Notes under the pieces: generated by a model
Database searches by the model: none
Seen by the model: the letters and a program-made list of their open reading frames with translations, nothing else
Told to the model about the DNA's origin: nothing
Translations under genes and position numbers: made by a program
In this document: positions 15,921 to 24,252 of the stretch, piece after piece
Layout of the letters: every line of letters starts with the position of its first letter
Numbering within the stretch: position 1 is the stretch's first letter
Source of the DNA: Actinomadura barringtoniae
Lineage (GTDB): Bacteria > Actinomycetota > Actinomycetes > Streptosporangiales > Streptosporangiaceae
Direction of reading: 5' to 3'
Assembly: GCF_017573505.1 (NCBI RefSeq)
Contig: NZ_JAGEOJ010000002.1
Coordinates: 558,001 to 622,000 of the forward strand
Length of the DNA: 64,000 nt

Positions 15921-17579
15921 ATGCGGTTCCTTCCTGCTTCCCGCCGCCGAGCCGTGGTCGCCTGCGGAGCGGCCCTCGCCCTCGCGGGCGGGCTCGCCGC
16001 CCCGGCCCCGGCGCTCGCACAGACTGCGCCCGCCTCGTCGTCCGAGCAGCTCGTACGGGTCAACGCCCCCGACACCGCGGCCCGCCAGCGGCTCGCCTCG
16101 CTCGGCCTCGACCTCACCGAGGCGAGCGGCACCGGCTGGGCCGACGTCCTCCTGCACGGCTCCGGCGACGCCGCCCGCCTGCGCAAGGCCGGGTTCACCT
16201 GGAACGTCCGGAACACGGCCGCCTCCAAGGCAGCCGAAGCCGCCGCCGTCTCCACGCCGCTGCCCAGCGGCCGCACCGCCTACCGCACGCTCGACGACTA
16301 CGAGGCCGACCTGTCCAAGCTCGCCCGCACGTACCCGAGCAAGGTCCGCCGCATCACGCTCCCGTACCGCACGCTCGAAGGCCGTACGGTGCACGGCATC
16401 GAGATCGGCCACCACGTCGGCGCCGGCGACGGCCGTCCCGTCTTCGTGATGATGGGCCTGCACCACTCGCGCGAGTGGCCGTCCGGCGAGATGACGATGG
16501 AGTTCGGCTACGACCTGCTCAAGCACGACGGCCGGGACCGCGGCATCACGCGCCTGCTCGACCAGGCCCGCGTCATCCTCGTGCCGGTCGTGAACCCCGA
16601 CGGCTTCAACCAGTCGCGCAGCGGCCCCCTGGAGAACAAGCGCAAGAACTGCCGGATCGTCGACGGCCAGGACGCGCCGCCGCCGCTGTGCTCCCAGCCG
16701 GAGAACGCGCAGCTCGGCGTCGACATCAACCGCAACTACGGCTTCGGCTGGGGCGGCACCGGGTCCAGCGCGAACAAGACGGCGAGCGACTACCACGGCG
16801 CCGGTCCGTTCTCCGAGCCCGAGATCCGCAACATCCGCGACCTGGTCACCGGCCGCCAGGTGACCACGCTCATCACCAACCACACCTACGGCGGAACGAT
16901 CCTGCGGCCCTACTTCACCAAGGCCGAGGGCGACACCCCCGACGAGACCGCCTACAAGGCGCTCAGCGACAAGATGGCCGCGCAGAACGGCTACACCGGC
17001 ATGAAGTCGGGCGACGACTACGAGACGACCGGCGAGACCAACGACTGGTCGTACTACGCCACCCGCGGCCTCGGCTACACCTTCGAGTTCGGCAAGGACG
17101 GCTTCCACCCCGACTTCGCGAGCGTGGCCGGCGAGTACTACGGCACCGGCCCGTACGAGGGCAAGGGCAGCCGCGGCGCCTTCCTCCTCGCGCTGGAGAA
17201 CGCGGTGGACCGCAGCGCCCATTCGGTCATCCAGGGCCGCGCCCCGGTCGGCGCCACGCTGCGCATCGCCAAGAAGTTCACGCTGTGGACCTCGCCGTGG
17301 ACCAAGGCCGACGGCACCACCGGCGCTCCCCTGCCCGTCCCGACCGCCCTGTCCTCCACGATGGTCGTGGGTCCGGGCGGACGGTTCACCTGGGACGTCA
17401 ACCCGTCGATCCGCCCGCAGTCCCCGTTCACCGCGACCGGCGAGTCCCCGGTCACCGGCCTGATCCGCGAGTCCTGGACCCTCACCTGCACGCCGCGCGG
17501 CCACCACGGCGGAACGACCGTCAAGGTCACGGTCGACCGCGGCCAGACCGCCAAGGTCGACCTCGGCCGCTGCCGCTGA
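15921..17579 (+). CDS. Secreted M14-family zinc carboxypeptidase (carboxypeptidase T/A-like)
   Basis: A 552-residue exported peptidase. The signal peptide MRFLPASRRRAVVACGAAL ends near ALAQTA. A propeptide-like segment of about 80 residues precedes the catalytic domain. Zinc ligands lie in GLHHSREWPSGE (HxxE) and NHTYGG; substrate-binding DINRNYGFGWGG and the catalytic glutamate in GYTFEFGKDGF are intact. A C-terminal beta-sandwich domain of about 100 residues (from VIQGRAPVGATL) may aid anchoring or binding. The ATG at 15921 follows AAAGGG. It is unrelated in architecture to the M14 protein at 10181-12697. Confidence 0.92.
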   Translation: MRFLPASRRRAVVACGAALALAGGLAAPAPALAQTAPASSSEQLVRVNAPDTAARQRLASLGLDLTEASGTGWADVLLHGSGDAARLRKAGFTWNVRNTAASKAAEAAAVSTPLPSGRTAYRTLDDYEADLSKLARTYPSKVRRITLPYRTLEGRTVHGIEIGHHVGAGDGRPVFVMMGLHHSREWPSGEMTMEFGYDLLKHDGRDRGITRLLDQARVILVPVVNPDGFNQSRSGPLENKRKNCRIVDGQDAPPPLCSQPENAQLGVDINRNYGFGWGGTGSSANKTASDYHGAGPFSEPEIRNIRDLVTGRQVTTLITNHTYGGTILRPYFTKAEGDTPDETAYKALSDKMAAQNGYTGMKSGDDYETTGETNDWSYYATRGLGYTFEFGKDGFHPDFASVAGEYYGTGPYEGKGSRGAFLLALENAVDRSAHSVIQGRAPVGATLRIAKKFTLWTSPWTKADGTTGAPLPVPTALSSTMVVGPGGRFTWDVNPSIRPQSPFTATGESPVTGLIRESWTLTCTPRGHHGGTTVKVTVDRGQTAKVDLGRCR

Positions 17580-17646
17580 GCCGGACGCCGGCGCCGGTGC
17601 CGACGTCAGAACCGGCGCCGGCATCGGCGGTCGTAAGATCCAGAGC

Positions 17647-17934
17647 ATGTTCCTGCTGCTCCTGACCTACAACGCGCCGGTCGAGAAGATCGACGAGGTG
17701 CTCGACCAGCACGTCGCCTGGCTGGACGAGCACTACGCGGCGGGCATCTTCCTGGCGTCCGGCCGCAGGGTCCCGCGCACCGGCGGCGTGATCCTGGCGA
17801 CCGGCGTCGACCGCGACGGGCTGGAGGCCATCGCCGCCACCGACCCGTTCTGGCGGGAGGGCCTGGCCAGCTTCGAGATCGTCGAGTTCACCGCGACCAA
17901 GGCCGCGCCCGAGCTCACGGCCTTGATCGAATAA
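17647..17934 (+). CDS. YciI-family protein
   Basis: A 95-residue YCII-domain (dimeric ferredoxin-like alpha/beta barrel) protein. It shows the family pattern LLLLTYNAPVEKIDEVLDQHVAWLDEHYAAGIFLASG, with a His and Asp in the usual DxH position and GGVILATG in the second half. It stands 68 nt after the M14 gene and 63 nt before the sigma factor gene. YciI proteins adjoin SigE-family ECF sigma genes in many actinobacteria, but whether it shares regulation here is not shown. No enzymatic activity can be assigned. Confidence 0.85.
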   Translation: MFLLLLTYNAPVEKIDEVLDQHVAWLDEHYAAGIFLASGRRVPRTGGVILATGVDRDGLEAIAATDPFWREGLASFEIVEFTATKAAPELTALIE

Positions 17935-17950
17935 ATCCCGCCCGGGTGCC

Positions 17951-17984
17951 AACCTTTGCCGCCCCTCCGGTGTGTGTAACGGGC
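17951..17984 (+). promoter_or_regulatory. Candidate autoregulated ECF-sigma promoter, copy 1
   Basis: AACCT (17951-17955) as an ECF-type -35 and GTGTGTAACGGG (17972-17983) as the -10/start region. The same blocks at the same spacing occur ahead of the paralogous sigma gene (19751-19785), while flanking bases differ. AAC-type -35 elements are typical of ECF promoters. Confidence 0.5.
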
Positions 17985-17997
17985 GACAAGGAGGCGG

Positions 17998-18525
17998 ATG
18001 GTGCGATACGACGGTTTGCCCGAGTTCGTCGCGGCCCGAGGACCGGCGCTGCTGCGCTCGGCGTTCCTGCTCACCGGTGACCGGCATCTCGCCGAGGACC
18101 TCGTGCAGACCGCCCTGGTCAAGCTCGCGCCCCGGTGGCAGCGCGTGGCGAGCGGCGGCGACCCCGAGTCCTACGTGCGCAAGATCCTCTACAACGAGCA
18201 CCTCAACTGGTGGAAGCGCCGGGGCAGGCACGTCTACCCGAGCGCAGTGCCGCCCGAACCCGACCGGCACCCCGACATCGCCGACGGCGCCGTACGGTCG
18301 ATGCTCCTCGGCCAGGCCCTCGGGAGGCTGACCGCCAAGCAGCGCGCGATGATCGTGCTGCGCTTCTACGAGGACCGCTCGGAGACCGACACCGCGCGCC
18401 TGCTCGGCTGCTCGGTCGGCACCGTGAAGAGCCAGACCCACCGCGCCCTCGCCCGCCTGCGCGCCCTCGAACCCGGCCTCGCCGATCTCCTGACCGACAT
18501 CGAGATCACGGAGGTGGCGCGATGA
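17998..18525 (+). CDS. SigE-family ECF RNA polymerase sigma factor (copy 1)
   Basis: A 175-residue sigma-70 factor with only regions 2 and 4. Region 2 includes LRSAFLLTGDRHLAEDLVQTALVKL and the -10 recognition helix ESYVRKILYNEHLNWWKRR. Region 4 is LTAKQRAMIVLRFYEDRSETDTARLLGCSVGTVKSQTHRAL. Length and motifs fit the actinobacterial sigma-E subfamily. AAGGAGG lies directly upstream of the ATG at 17998. It overlaps the downstream membrane-propeller gene by 4 nt (ATGA), the usual layout for a sigma factor with its modulator. Confidence 0.92.
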   Translation: MVRYDGLPEFVAARGPALLRSAFLLTGDRHLAEDLVQTALVKLAPRWQRVASGGDPESYVRKILYNEHLNWWKRRGRHVYPSAVPPEPDRHPDIADGAVRSMLLGQALGRLTAKQRAMIVLRFYEDRSETDTARLLGCSVGTVKSQTHRALARLRALEPGLADLLTDIEITEVAR

Positions 18526-19730
18526 GCCCCCGCCTGCACGACGCGCTGAACGAACTGGCCGCGGGCGCCCCACCCGAGGTCAGCGCCGACCGAGTCCTCG
18601 ACGGCGCCCGCCGCCGCAGGCGCATCCGCCTTATCGCCGTCCCCACGGTGGCCGCCGCCGCTGCCGCCGCCATCCTCATCGGCACGGCGCTCGTCGAGGG
18701 CCGCACCGAGCCTCCCCGGCCCGCCGAACGGCCGGACCCGCCTCTGGTCACCGAACCCGGCAAGATCCTCAACCCGCCGGGCGTGCTGCCCGGCCCGCTC
18801 CCGAAGGGCAAGGTCGAGCCGATCGTGTACGCCTTCCTGGACCATTGCCGGGGCAAGAACCTCAAGGAGACCACCAGCGTCACCGGCGACTGCGCCCAAT
18901 GGCGGCTGGTCGGCCGGTCCGGGAAGCAGTGGCGGCTGCCGGACGGGGTCGGTTCGCGTGCGGTGAGGCCCGACGACTACATGAGCGGCGACGCACCGCT
19001 GGAGATCAGCCCGGACGGCCGGCGCATCGCCTACTACCGCGCGAAGGACCAGTGCATCGTGGTCCGCGACCTGACATCGGGCAAGGTCACCCCCGTCGGG
19101 CCGCGCTGGGTCCCGTCGGCCATTCCCAGTCTGATGTTCTCCGGCGACGGAACCCGGCTGGCCCTCAACCCACGCGACGAGACTCGCACCTCCCGGCCAT
19201 TGCTGGGTGACGTCCGGACCGGGACCTCCACAGCACTGCCCTCGGGAACCGTGATCGGTCTCAGCCAGGATGCGTCCACGGTCGTGCTGGGCGACATCTG
19301 GAACGAGAAGGCGCCCCTGACCGTCTCCGGCGCGGACGGCTCCGTGCGCTCCCGCGTGCGGCTCGACCCGACGGTCAGCCTGAGGGGCATGGACGGCAAC
19401 GCTCTCTCGCCCGACGGGCGCAGGCTGCTCGCTTCCACCGAGCACATGGACAAGGCCCTGCTCGTGAACGTTCAGACCGGCAAGATCGCTTCCACACTGC
19501 GGATCACCGGCGGGGTCGGGACGGTGGGGGCTTGGGCGGGGCCGACGGCGTACTTCAGCCCGAGAGACGTGTCAGCACCCCCGGGCCGACGGCTCGAACA
19601 GGAAACCCCTTCCGAGGCGTCACGGGGTGCCCTCGTCGACCTCACCACCGGCAAGTACCGCTACTTCGGCAGGACGTTCAGAATCGAGACGACACAGGCT
19701 TCCCAGGCCTTCGGCGGCTACCTCTCCTGA
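18522..19730 (+). CDS. Membrane-anchored beta-propeller protein, putative sigma-factor partner (copy 1)
   Basis: A 402-residue single-pass membrane protein. A short basic cytoplasmic N-terminus (MSPRLHDALNELAAGAPP) and a membrane segment at residues 38-58 precede an extracellular TolB/WD40-like propeller with repeats such as SPDGRRIAYYRAK and SPDGRRLLAST. Translational coupling to the sigma gene suggests it modulates that factor. It lacks the HxxxCxxC motif of zinc anti-sigma factors, so any anti-sigma role would be non-canonical. It is a paralogue of 20326-21540. Confidence 0.8.
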   Translation: MSPRLHDALNELAAGAPPEVSADRVLDGARRRRRIRLIAVPTVAAAAAAAILIGTALVEGRTEPPRPAERPDPPLVTEPGKILNPPGVLPGPLPKGKVEPIVYAFLDHCRGKNLKETTSVTGDCAQWRLVGRSGKQWRLPDGVGSRAVRPDDYMSGDAPLEISPDGRRIAYYRAKDQCIVVRDLTSGKVTPVGPRWVPSAIPSLMFSGDGTRLALNPRDETRTSRPLLGDVRTGTSTALPSGTVIGLSQDASTVVLGDIWNEKAPLTVSGADGSVRSRVRLDPTVSLRGMDGNALSPDGRRLLASTEHMDKALLVNVQTGKIASTLRITGGVGTVGAWAGPTAYFSPRDVSAPPGRRLEQETPSEASRGALVDLTTGKYRYFGRTFRIETTQASQAFGGYLS

Positions 19731-19750
19731 ACGAATTTCGCGCAGGCGCC

Positions 19751-19785
19751 AACCTGTCGCCGCCGCCTGGCGTGTGTTACGGGTG
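19751..19785 (+). promoter_or_regulatory. Candidate autoregulated ECF-sigma promoter, copy 2
   Basis: AACCT (19751-19755) and GTGTGTTACGGG (19772-19783) at the same spacing as the element at 17951-17984. The leader ends in GAGGGAGG before the ATG at 19799. Confidence 0.5.
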
Positions 19786-19798
19786 AGAGGGAGGCGCT

Positions 19799-20329
19799 AT
19801 GGCACGGTTCGACGGTCTTGCCGAGTTCGTGACCGCCCGCGAACGCGCGTTGATGCGGTCGGCGTACCTGCTGACCGGGGACGCGTTCCTGGCCGAGGAT
19901 CTGGTGCAGAGCGCCCTCCTCAAGGTCGCGCCCCGGTGGCGGCGCGTCACGGCCTCGGGCGACCCCGAGGCGTACGTCCGGAAGATCCTCTATCGGGAGC
20001 ATGTGAGCTGGTGGCGGCGCCGGGGACGACACGGGGACGTTCTCAGCGCCGCCCCACCCGAGGGTGACGGACTGCCGGACTTCGCGGACGGCGCGGTGAG
20101 CTCCGTGGTGCTGCGGCAGGCACTGGCACGGCTCACCGCGCCACAGCGCGCGGTCATCGTCCTGCGCTTCTACGAGGACTGCTCGGTCGCGGAGACCGCC
20201 GAGTTGCTCGGCTGTACGACCGGGACGGTCAAGAGCCAGACCCACCGCGCACTCGTCCGGCTCCGCCAGCTCGAACCGGGTCTGGCCGATCTTCTGTCCG
20301 AGGCCGAGACCGAGGAGGCGACCCGATGA
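19799..20329 (+). CDS. SigE-family ECF RNA polymerase sigma factor (copy 2)
   Basis: A 176-residue paralogue of the factor at 17998-18525. It matches closely through both regions: LMRSAYLLTGDAFLAEDLVQSALLKVAPRW, AYVRKILYREHVSWWRRRGRH and VIVLRFYEDCSVAETAELLGC. The region 2.4 and 4.2 helices differ at several positions, yet the upstream promoters of the two genes are nearly the same, so the two factors may cross-regulate. It is coupled to the following propeller gene by an ATGA overlap. Confidence 0.92.
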   Translation: MARFDGLAEFVTARERALMRSAYLLTGDAFLAEDLVQSALLKVAPRWRRVTASGDPEAYVRKILYREHVSWWRRRGRHGDVLSAAPPEGDGLPDFADGAVSSVVLRQALARLTAPQRAVIVLRFYEDCSVAETAELLGCTTGTVKSQTHRALVRLRQLEPGLADLLSEAETEEATR

Positions 20330-21540
20330 CACGCCTGCACGACGCCCTCCACGCCCTGGCCGACGAGGCCCCGCCGACCGCGATGGCCGAACGGATCGTC
20401 GTGCGCGCGCGCCGTCGCCACCGCGTTCGGACGCTCGCAGTCCCCACTGCGGCTGCAGGAGTCGCGGCAGCCGTCCTCGTCGGATCGCTGCTCGGCGGCG
20501 GCGTGCATCGTTCCGCGCCCGTGGGCAGCGGCCCCAAGGGCGTGATCAACTCCGGCCCCGTTCCCGTCCCGCTGCCCTCCGGCACCGTCGAGCCGATCAA
20601 GTACGCCTATACCGACAGCTGCCGGCAGGGCCAGGTCCCCATACCCGACGATCCCTGCCGTCAGTGGCGCGTGGTCGGTCTGTCCGGGAAGCAATGGCGG
20701 GTTACGGACGCACTCAGGTCGGCCACGCCCCACAAGGGCGGCGAGCCGGTATACGGGCCGCTTGTCGTCAGTGGCGACGGTCACCGCATCGCGTACTACC
20801 GGCTGGCCGACGAACGCTTTGTGGTGAGGGACCTCACCACGGGCCGAACCACGGTGGCCTCTCAACGGGTCCCTTGGTCGGAGTATCAGCGCACACAGGC
20901 CACGCTGGTCTTCTCCAGCGACGGGTCGCAGCTCGGCATCTCGCGCGTCCTCTACAAGAGCGAGGGGCACGCGCTCCTGATGGACACGGCCACCGGCCAG
21001 GTGCGTCAGCTGCCCGCCGGCAGCATCGCGGGGCTGGGCAAGGACGCCTCCACCGTCGTGCTCACGACGAGCAAGGGGAAGCGGACCTATCTCACGCTCG
21101 CGCGCTCGGACGGCTCGCAGGTCGGCCAGCCCAAGGAGCTCGATCCGGGTGTGGTCCTCGAAGGGACCGGCAACCAGCTCTCCCCCAACGGCCGCCTCCT
21201 GCTCACCACCCCGTACCGGGGCTCCGGGGCTGCGGACGATCCCGCGGTCGGGGCGAAGAGCCGGCTGAGCACCATCTCGCTGGTGGACGTCCGCACGGGA
21301 AGGGTCGTCAGCGTCGACTCGATCCACCTGCCTCCGGGCCTGGGTACCGACGGTGTCGAGGCCGAGTGGGTCGGGACCTCCACCATCCTCCTCGCCTGCG
21401 GCACCGACGCGTCGAGTCCGCCTGACCTGGAAACCAGGGCCTACATCGTCGACCTCGGCACCGGGCGGTCCCGGCTCGTCGGGTCGATCAAGCTGCACTC
21501 GTACGGCGGCGCGATGCTCTTCGGCGCCTACGCCCGCTGA
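20326..21540 (+). CDS. Membrane-anchored beta-propeller protein, putative sigma-factor partner (copy 2)
   Basis: A 404-residue paralogue of 18522-19730. The N-terminus TRLHDALHALADEAPPT and the membrane segment (TAAAGVAAAVLVGSLLGGG) match, and the extracellular part shares CRQWRVVGLSGKQWRV and the propeller repeats. The two extracellular halves have diverged more than the cytoplasmic tips, as expected if each pair senses a different cue while contacting similar sigma factors. It ends inside the convergent HAD gene, with a 13-nt overlap. Confidence 0.8.
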   Translation: MTRLHDALHALADEAPPTAMAERIVVRARRRHRVRTLAVPTAAAGVAAAVLVGSLLGGGVHRSAPVGSGPKGVINSGPVPVPLPSGTVEPIKYAYTDSCRQGQVPIPDDPCRQWRVVGLSGKQWRVTDALRSATPHKGGEPVYGPLVVSGDGHRIAYYRLADERFVVRDLTTGRTTVASQRVPWSEYQRTQATLVFSSDGSQLGISRVLYKSEGHALLMDTATGQVRQLPAGSIAGLGKDASTVVLTTSKGKRTYLTLARSDGSQVGQPKELDPGVVLEGTGNQLSPNGRLLLTTPYRGSGAADDPAVGAKSRLSTISLVDVRTGRVVSVDSIHLPPGLGTDGVEAEWVGTSTILLACGTDASSPPDLETRAYIVDLGTGRSRLVGSIKLHSYGGAMLFGAYAR

Positions 21541-22139
21541 GCGAGGAAGGCGCGGACCTGGTCGGGCGAGGTGAAGACCTCGGCGGTCATGCCGACGGCG
21601 CGGGCGCCTTCGACGAAGGAGGGCTTGTCGTCGAAGAAGACGATGTCGGCCGGGGCGACGCCGAGGCGTTCGGCGCAGATCTCGTAGGCGCGGGGGTCGG
21701 GCTTGGCGACGCCGATGCGGCACGAGTAGGTGAGCGCGTCGAAGCGGCCGAGCCAGGCGTGGTGACGGGCCTCGAAGCGGGGCACCAGGTCGGTGATGAT
21801 GTTGGAGAGCAGGCCGAGCGTGCGGCCCTGGTCGGCGAGCTCGCCGACCAGGGCCACCATCGCGTCGTCGACCTCGGTCCAGCTGGCCAGGTCGGCCTCC
21901 AGCACGGCCGGGATGTCGGGCAGCTGGGTGCCGAGGCGGGTCTCGACGGTCTTCCAGTACGCGACGCTGTCCTGCCCGGCGTCGTAGTCCGGGCGGCAGG
22001 CCCAGTACGCCTCCCAGAACCGTTCCCCCGAGACCCCGTCGGCCGAGACCCCGGCGAGCCGCTCGATCTCGGCCTTGGCCGCCGGGGTCTGGTCGCGGGC
22101 GATCACTCCGTACAGGTCGAACACGATCACAGGTGACAT
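21528..22139 (-). CDS. HAD-superfamily hydrolase (subfamily IA)
   Basis: A 203-residue HAD phosphatase-like protein. Motif I reads VFDLYGV, where the usual DxDGT second Asp is Tyr; DxYGV is common in the epoxide-hydrolase/haloacid-dehalogenase-like branch. Motif II is LLSNI, motif III includes KPDPRAYE and motif IV is IVFFDDKPSFVEGA. The missing second Asp argues against an ordinary phosphatase. The ATG at 22139 is close to the HAD core, so it is a complete short form. It overlaps the convergent propeller gene by 13 nt at the 3' end. Confidence 0.88.
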   Translation of the reverse strand: MSPVIVFDLYGVIARDQTPAAKAEIERLAGVSADGVSGERFWEAYWACRPDYDAGQDSVAYWKTVETRLGTQLPDIPAVLEADLASWTEVDDAMVALVGELADQGRTLGLLSNIITDLVPRFEARHHAWLGRFDALTYSCRIGVAKPDPRAYEICAERLGVAPADIVFFDDKPSFVEGARAVGMTAEVFTSPDQVRAFLAQRA

Positions 22140-22160
22140 ATGTTCGACCCTAGAGCATTT

Positions 22161-23396
22161 TCACCTGAGCAGCACGTCCGCCATCGTCGCGGCCGTCTTG
22201 CGGAGATCGTCCTCGCCGTAGCCGCGGCGGGTCACCTCCTGGGTGCCGATGCGCAGGCCGCGGTCCGGCTCGCCCGGCTCCTGCCAGGGCAGGCCGATCG
22301 CGCTGAGGTAGATCCCGGCCTCGGCCAGCCGCGCCATCGCCGCGCGCCCGTCGCCGACGTCCACGGCGACGTGGTGGGAGTCGGTGAAGCCGCGATCGGC
22401 GCCCGCGACCGTGAAGCCCTCCTCGGCGAGGGCGGCGGCCAGCAGGCGGGCGTTGGCGATGCAGGTGTCGGCGTACGCGCCGCCGCCCGCCATGATCTCG
22501 GCGGCGGTGACGGCCAGCGGCGCCAGGCGGCCCGCGTCGTAGTTGGCGGTGAGGCCCGGGAAGACCGCGGTGGACAGCCGTTCGGCCAGCCCCTCGTCGT
22601 CGGTGGCGATCACGCCGCCGGGCGGGCCGCCGAACGACTTGTAGGTCGAGAAGGTGAGGATCTGCGCCCCCTCGGCCAGCGGCTTCTGGAAGCGCCCGGC
22701 GGCGACCAGCCCGGCCATGTGCGACGCGTCGTACAGCAGCGTCGCCCCGGCCGCCGCGACGGCCTCGGCGATCGCGCCGACGCGGTGCGGGAACAGCAGC
22801 AGGCTCGCGCCGATCACCACCAGCCGCGGCCGCTCCCGGTCGAGGAAGCCCGGCAGGGCGTCCAGATCGACGTCGTAGGCGCCGGAGTCGTACGGCAGGT
22901 CCACCACGCGCAGCCCGCGCACGCCGGGAGCGCCGACCGCGTGGTGGCTGGTGTGGCCGCCGGCCCGTTCGGGCAGCACGGCGATCGTGTCCCCGGGCTC
23001 GGTCACCGCCGTGTAGACGGCGAGGTTGGCCATGGTCGCGCTGTGGCTGCGCACCTCGGCGAACCGCGCGCCGAGCAGCCGCGCGACGATCGTCGGGGCG
23101 AGCACCTCGAGGGTGTCCAGATGATCGAGCCCGGCCTGGTACTTCTCCCCCGGCCAGCCCATGCTCGGGCGCCCGCTCACGAGGGCCTCCGAGACCGCCT
23201 GCGCGGCCGGGCTCATCACGTTCGTGCCCGCGTAGAGCACGATCCCCTCGCGGTCGAACGACCTGGCATGATCATCGAGCGCCCGCCGCACGGTTTCGGA
23301 CACGCCCTCGGGCGAGAGGTCGGTCAGCTCCGCGGCGACCTCCGCGATCCGGGCACGAGCCACCGGCGACGCCCATGGCGCCAGTTCCTGGGTCAT
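22161..23396 (-). CDS. SHMT-like PLP-dependent enzyme (glycine hydroxymethyltransferase family)
   Basis: A 411-residue fold-type I PLP enzyme. The lysine that binds PLP is in FSTYKSFGGPPGGVI, the upstream Asp/His pair is in LLYDASHMAGLV, and the N-terminal region (LYAGTNVMSP, GWPGEKYQAG) aligns with serine hydroxymethyltransferase. It is shorter in conserved folate-contacting segments than housekeeping GlyA, and the STYKS motif differs from the usual THK, so it may act on another amino acid. It is divergent from the TetR gene; the 162-bp spacer holds the KstR2-type box and a second dyad. Confidence 0.82.
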   Translation of the reverse strand: MTQELAPWASPVARARIAEVAAELTDLSPEGVSETVRRALDDHARSFDREGIVLYAGTNVMSPAAQAVSEALVSGRPSMGWPGEKYQAGLDHLDTLEVLAPTIVARLLGARFAEVRSHSATMANLAVYTAVTEPGDTIAVLPERAGGHTSHHAVGAPGVRGLRVVDLPYDSGAYDVDLDALPGFLDRERPRLVVIGASLLLFPHRVGAIAEAVAAAGATLLYDASHMAGLVAAGRFQKPLAEGAQILTFSTYKSFGGPPGGVIATDDEGLAERLSTAVFPGLTANYDAGRLAPLAVTAAEIMAGGGAYADTCIANARLLAAALAEEGFTVAGADRGFTDSHHVAVDVGDGRAAMARLAEAGIYLSAIGLPWQEPGEPDRGLRIGTQEVTRRGYGEDDLRKTAATMADVLLR

Positions 23397-23411
23397 TCAC
23401 CCTCCTCAATC

Positions 23412-23430
23412 ACGTTCTAGGACAGAACGT
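23412..23430. promoter_or_regulatory. Inverted repeat in the spacer ahead of the SHMT-like gene
   Basis: ACGTTCT (23412-23418) and AGAACGT (23424-23430) with a 5-nt spacer form a perfect dyad 16 bp from the SHMT-like start. The half-sites are the inverse of the order in a KstR box, so it is a separate candidate operator. Confidence 0.4.
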
Positions 23431-23475
23431 AGAGAAAGGAACGGGCCGCGCGCCAGAGGGATCTTGCGAGGTCAC

Positions 23476-23489
23476 AGCAAGCGCTTGCT
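23476..23489. promoter_or_regulatory. KstR2-type operator, perfect match (autoregulatory)
   Basis: AGCAAGCGCTTGCT matches all 10 fixed positions of AnCAAGnnCTTGnT and is a perfect 14-bp palindrome. It lies 70 bp ahead of the TetR start and 80 bp ahead of the divergent SHMT-like start. It is the best copy in the window, placed at the regulator's own gene. Confidence 0.8.
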
Positions 23490-23523
23490 ACAACACGTAA
23501 CCTGATGTCAACGGGCCAACTTG

Positions 23524-23537
23524 AGCAAGCGGTTGGG
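23524..23537. promoter_or_regulatory. Secondary KstR2-type half-degenerate operator
   Basis: AGCAAGCGGTTGGG has 8 of 10 fixed positions. It is 48 bp from the centre of the perfect box, close to 4.5 helical turns, and 22 bp ahead of the start codon. Confidence 0.4.
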
Positions 23538-23558
23538 TGGAGACGGCATAATGAGAGG

Positions 23559-24224
23559 GTGACGACCACGAGCACTAATTCCGGACGGCCCAAAGCCAAC
23601 GAGGGCGGCGGCGGCACGCGCCGCCGGGGCAAGGGCTCACCCGCCCTGGCCTCGGAGCGGCGCGAACACCTGGTCAAGCTCGCGGCCGAACTCTTCGCCG
23701 AGAAGGGCTTCCAGGCCACGACGGTGCGCAACATCGCCGAAGAGGCCGGGATCCTGTCGGGCAGCCTGTACCACCACTTCGACTCCAAGGAGTCGATCGT
23801 CGACGAGATCCTCTCGGGGTTCTTCACCGAGATCATGTCGGCGTACCAGGGCGTCATCGACCAGGGCATGAGCCCCCGCGACACCATCGCGGGACTGGTC
23901 CGCCTCGCCTTCGGCACCCTGGAGCCGCACCGCGCCGCGATCACGGTGATGCAGAACGACTGGAACTACCTCAAGGGCATGGACCGGTTCGCCTACCTGA
24001 CCAAGTCCGAGGACGAGGTCGAGAAGATGTGGGTCGACACCATCAAGGCCGGCCAGAAGGACGGCTCGTTCCGCGAGGACATCGACCCCAAGCTCACCTA
24101 CCGGATGATTCGCGACACCGTCTGGGTGGCGGTCCGCTGGTTCAAGCCGGGCGGCCGGCTGAACTCCAAGGGCCTGGCCGAGCACTACCTCAAGGTCATG
24201 TTCGACGGCATCAACACGCACTGA
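23559..24224 (+). CDS. kstR2: TetR-family repressor, KstR2-like
   Basis: A 221-residue TetR regulator. The DNA-binding helices read FQATTVRNIAEEAGILSGSLYHHFDSKESIVDEIL. This closely tracks mycobacterial KstR2, and the C-terminal landmarks MWVD and YRMIRDTVWVAVRWFKPGG also match. KstR2 represses the steroid ring C/D catabolic genes and is released by a CoA thioester (HIP-CoA). The GTG at 23559 starts a Thr/Gly-rich N-tail of about 30 residues; an ATG at 23505 would lie between the two operators and is less likely. The perfect box upstream indicates autoregulation. Orthology is inferred from recalled sequence, not computed. Confidence 0.8.
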   Translation: MTTTSTNSGRPKANEGGGGTRRRGKGSPALASERREHLVKLAAELFAEKGFQATTVRNIAEEAGILSGSLYHHFDSKESIVDEILSGFFTEIMSAYQGVIDQGMSPRDTIAGLVRLAFGTLEPHRAAITVMQNDWNYLKGMDRFAYLTKSEDEVEKMWVDTIKAGQKDGSFREDIDPKLTYRMIRDTVWVAVRWFKPGGRLNSKGLAEHYLKVMFDGINTH

Positions 24225-24252
24225 CGACCGATCACCACGCGCCGACGGCCGG

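Noticed and set aside
23412..23430. A KstR (rather than KstR2) operator
   Set aside because: The half-sites are in the wrong order and spacing for the KstR consensus (AACnnGTT); kept only as an unassigned dyad.
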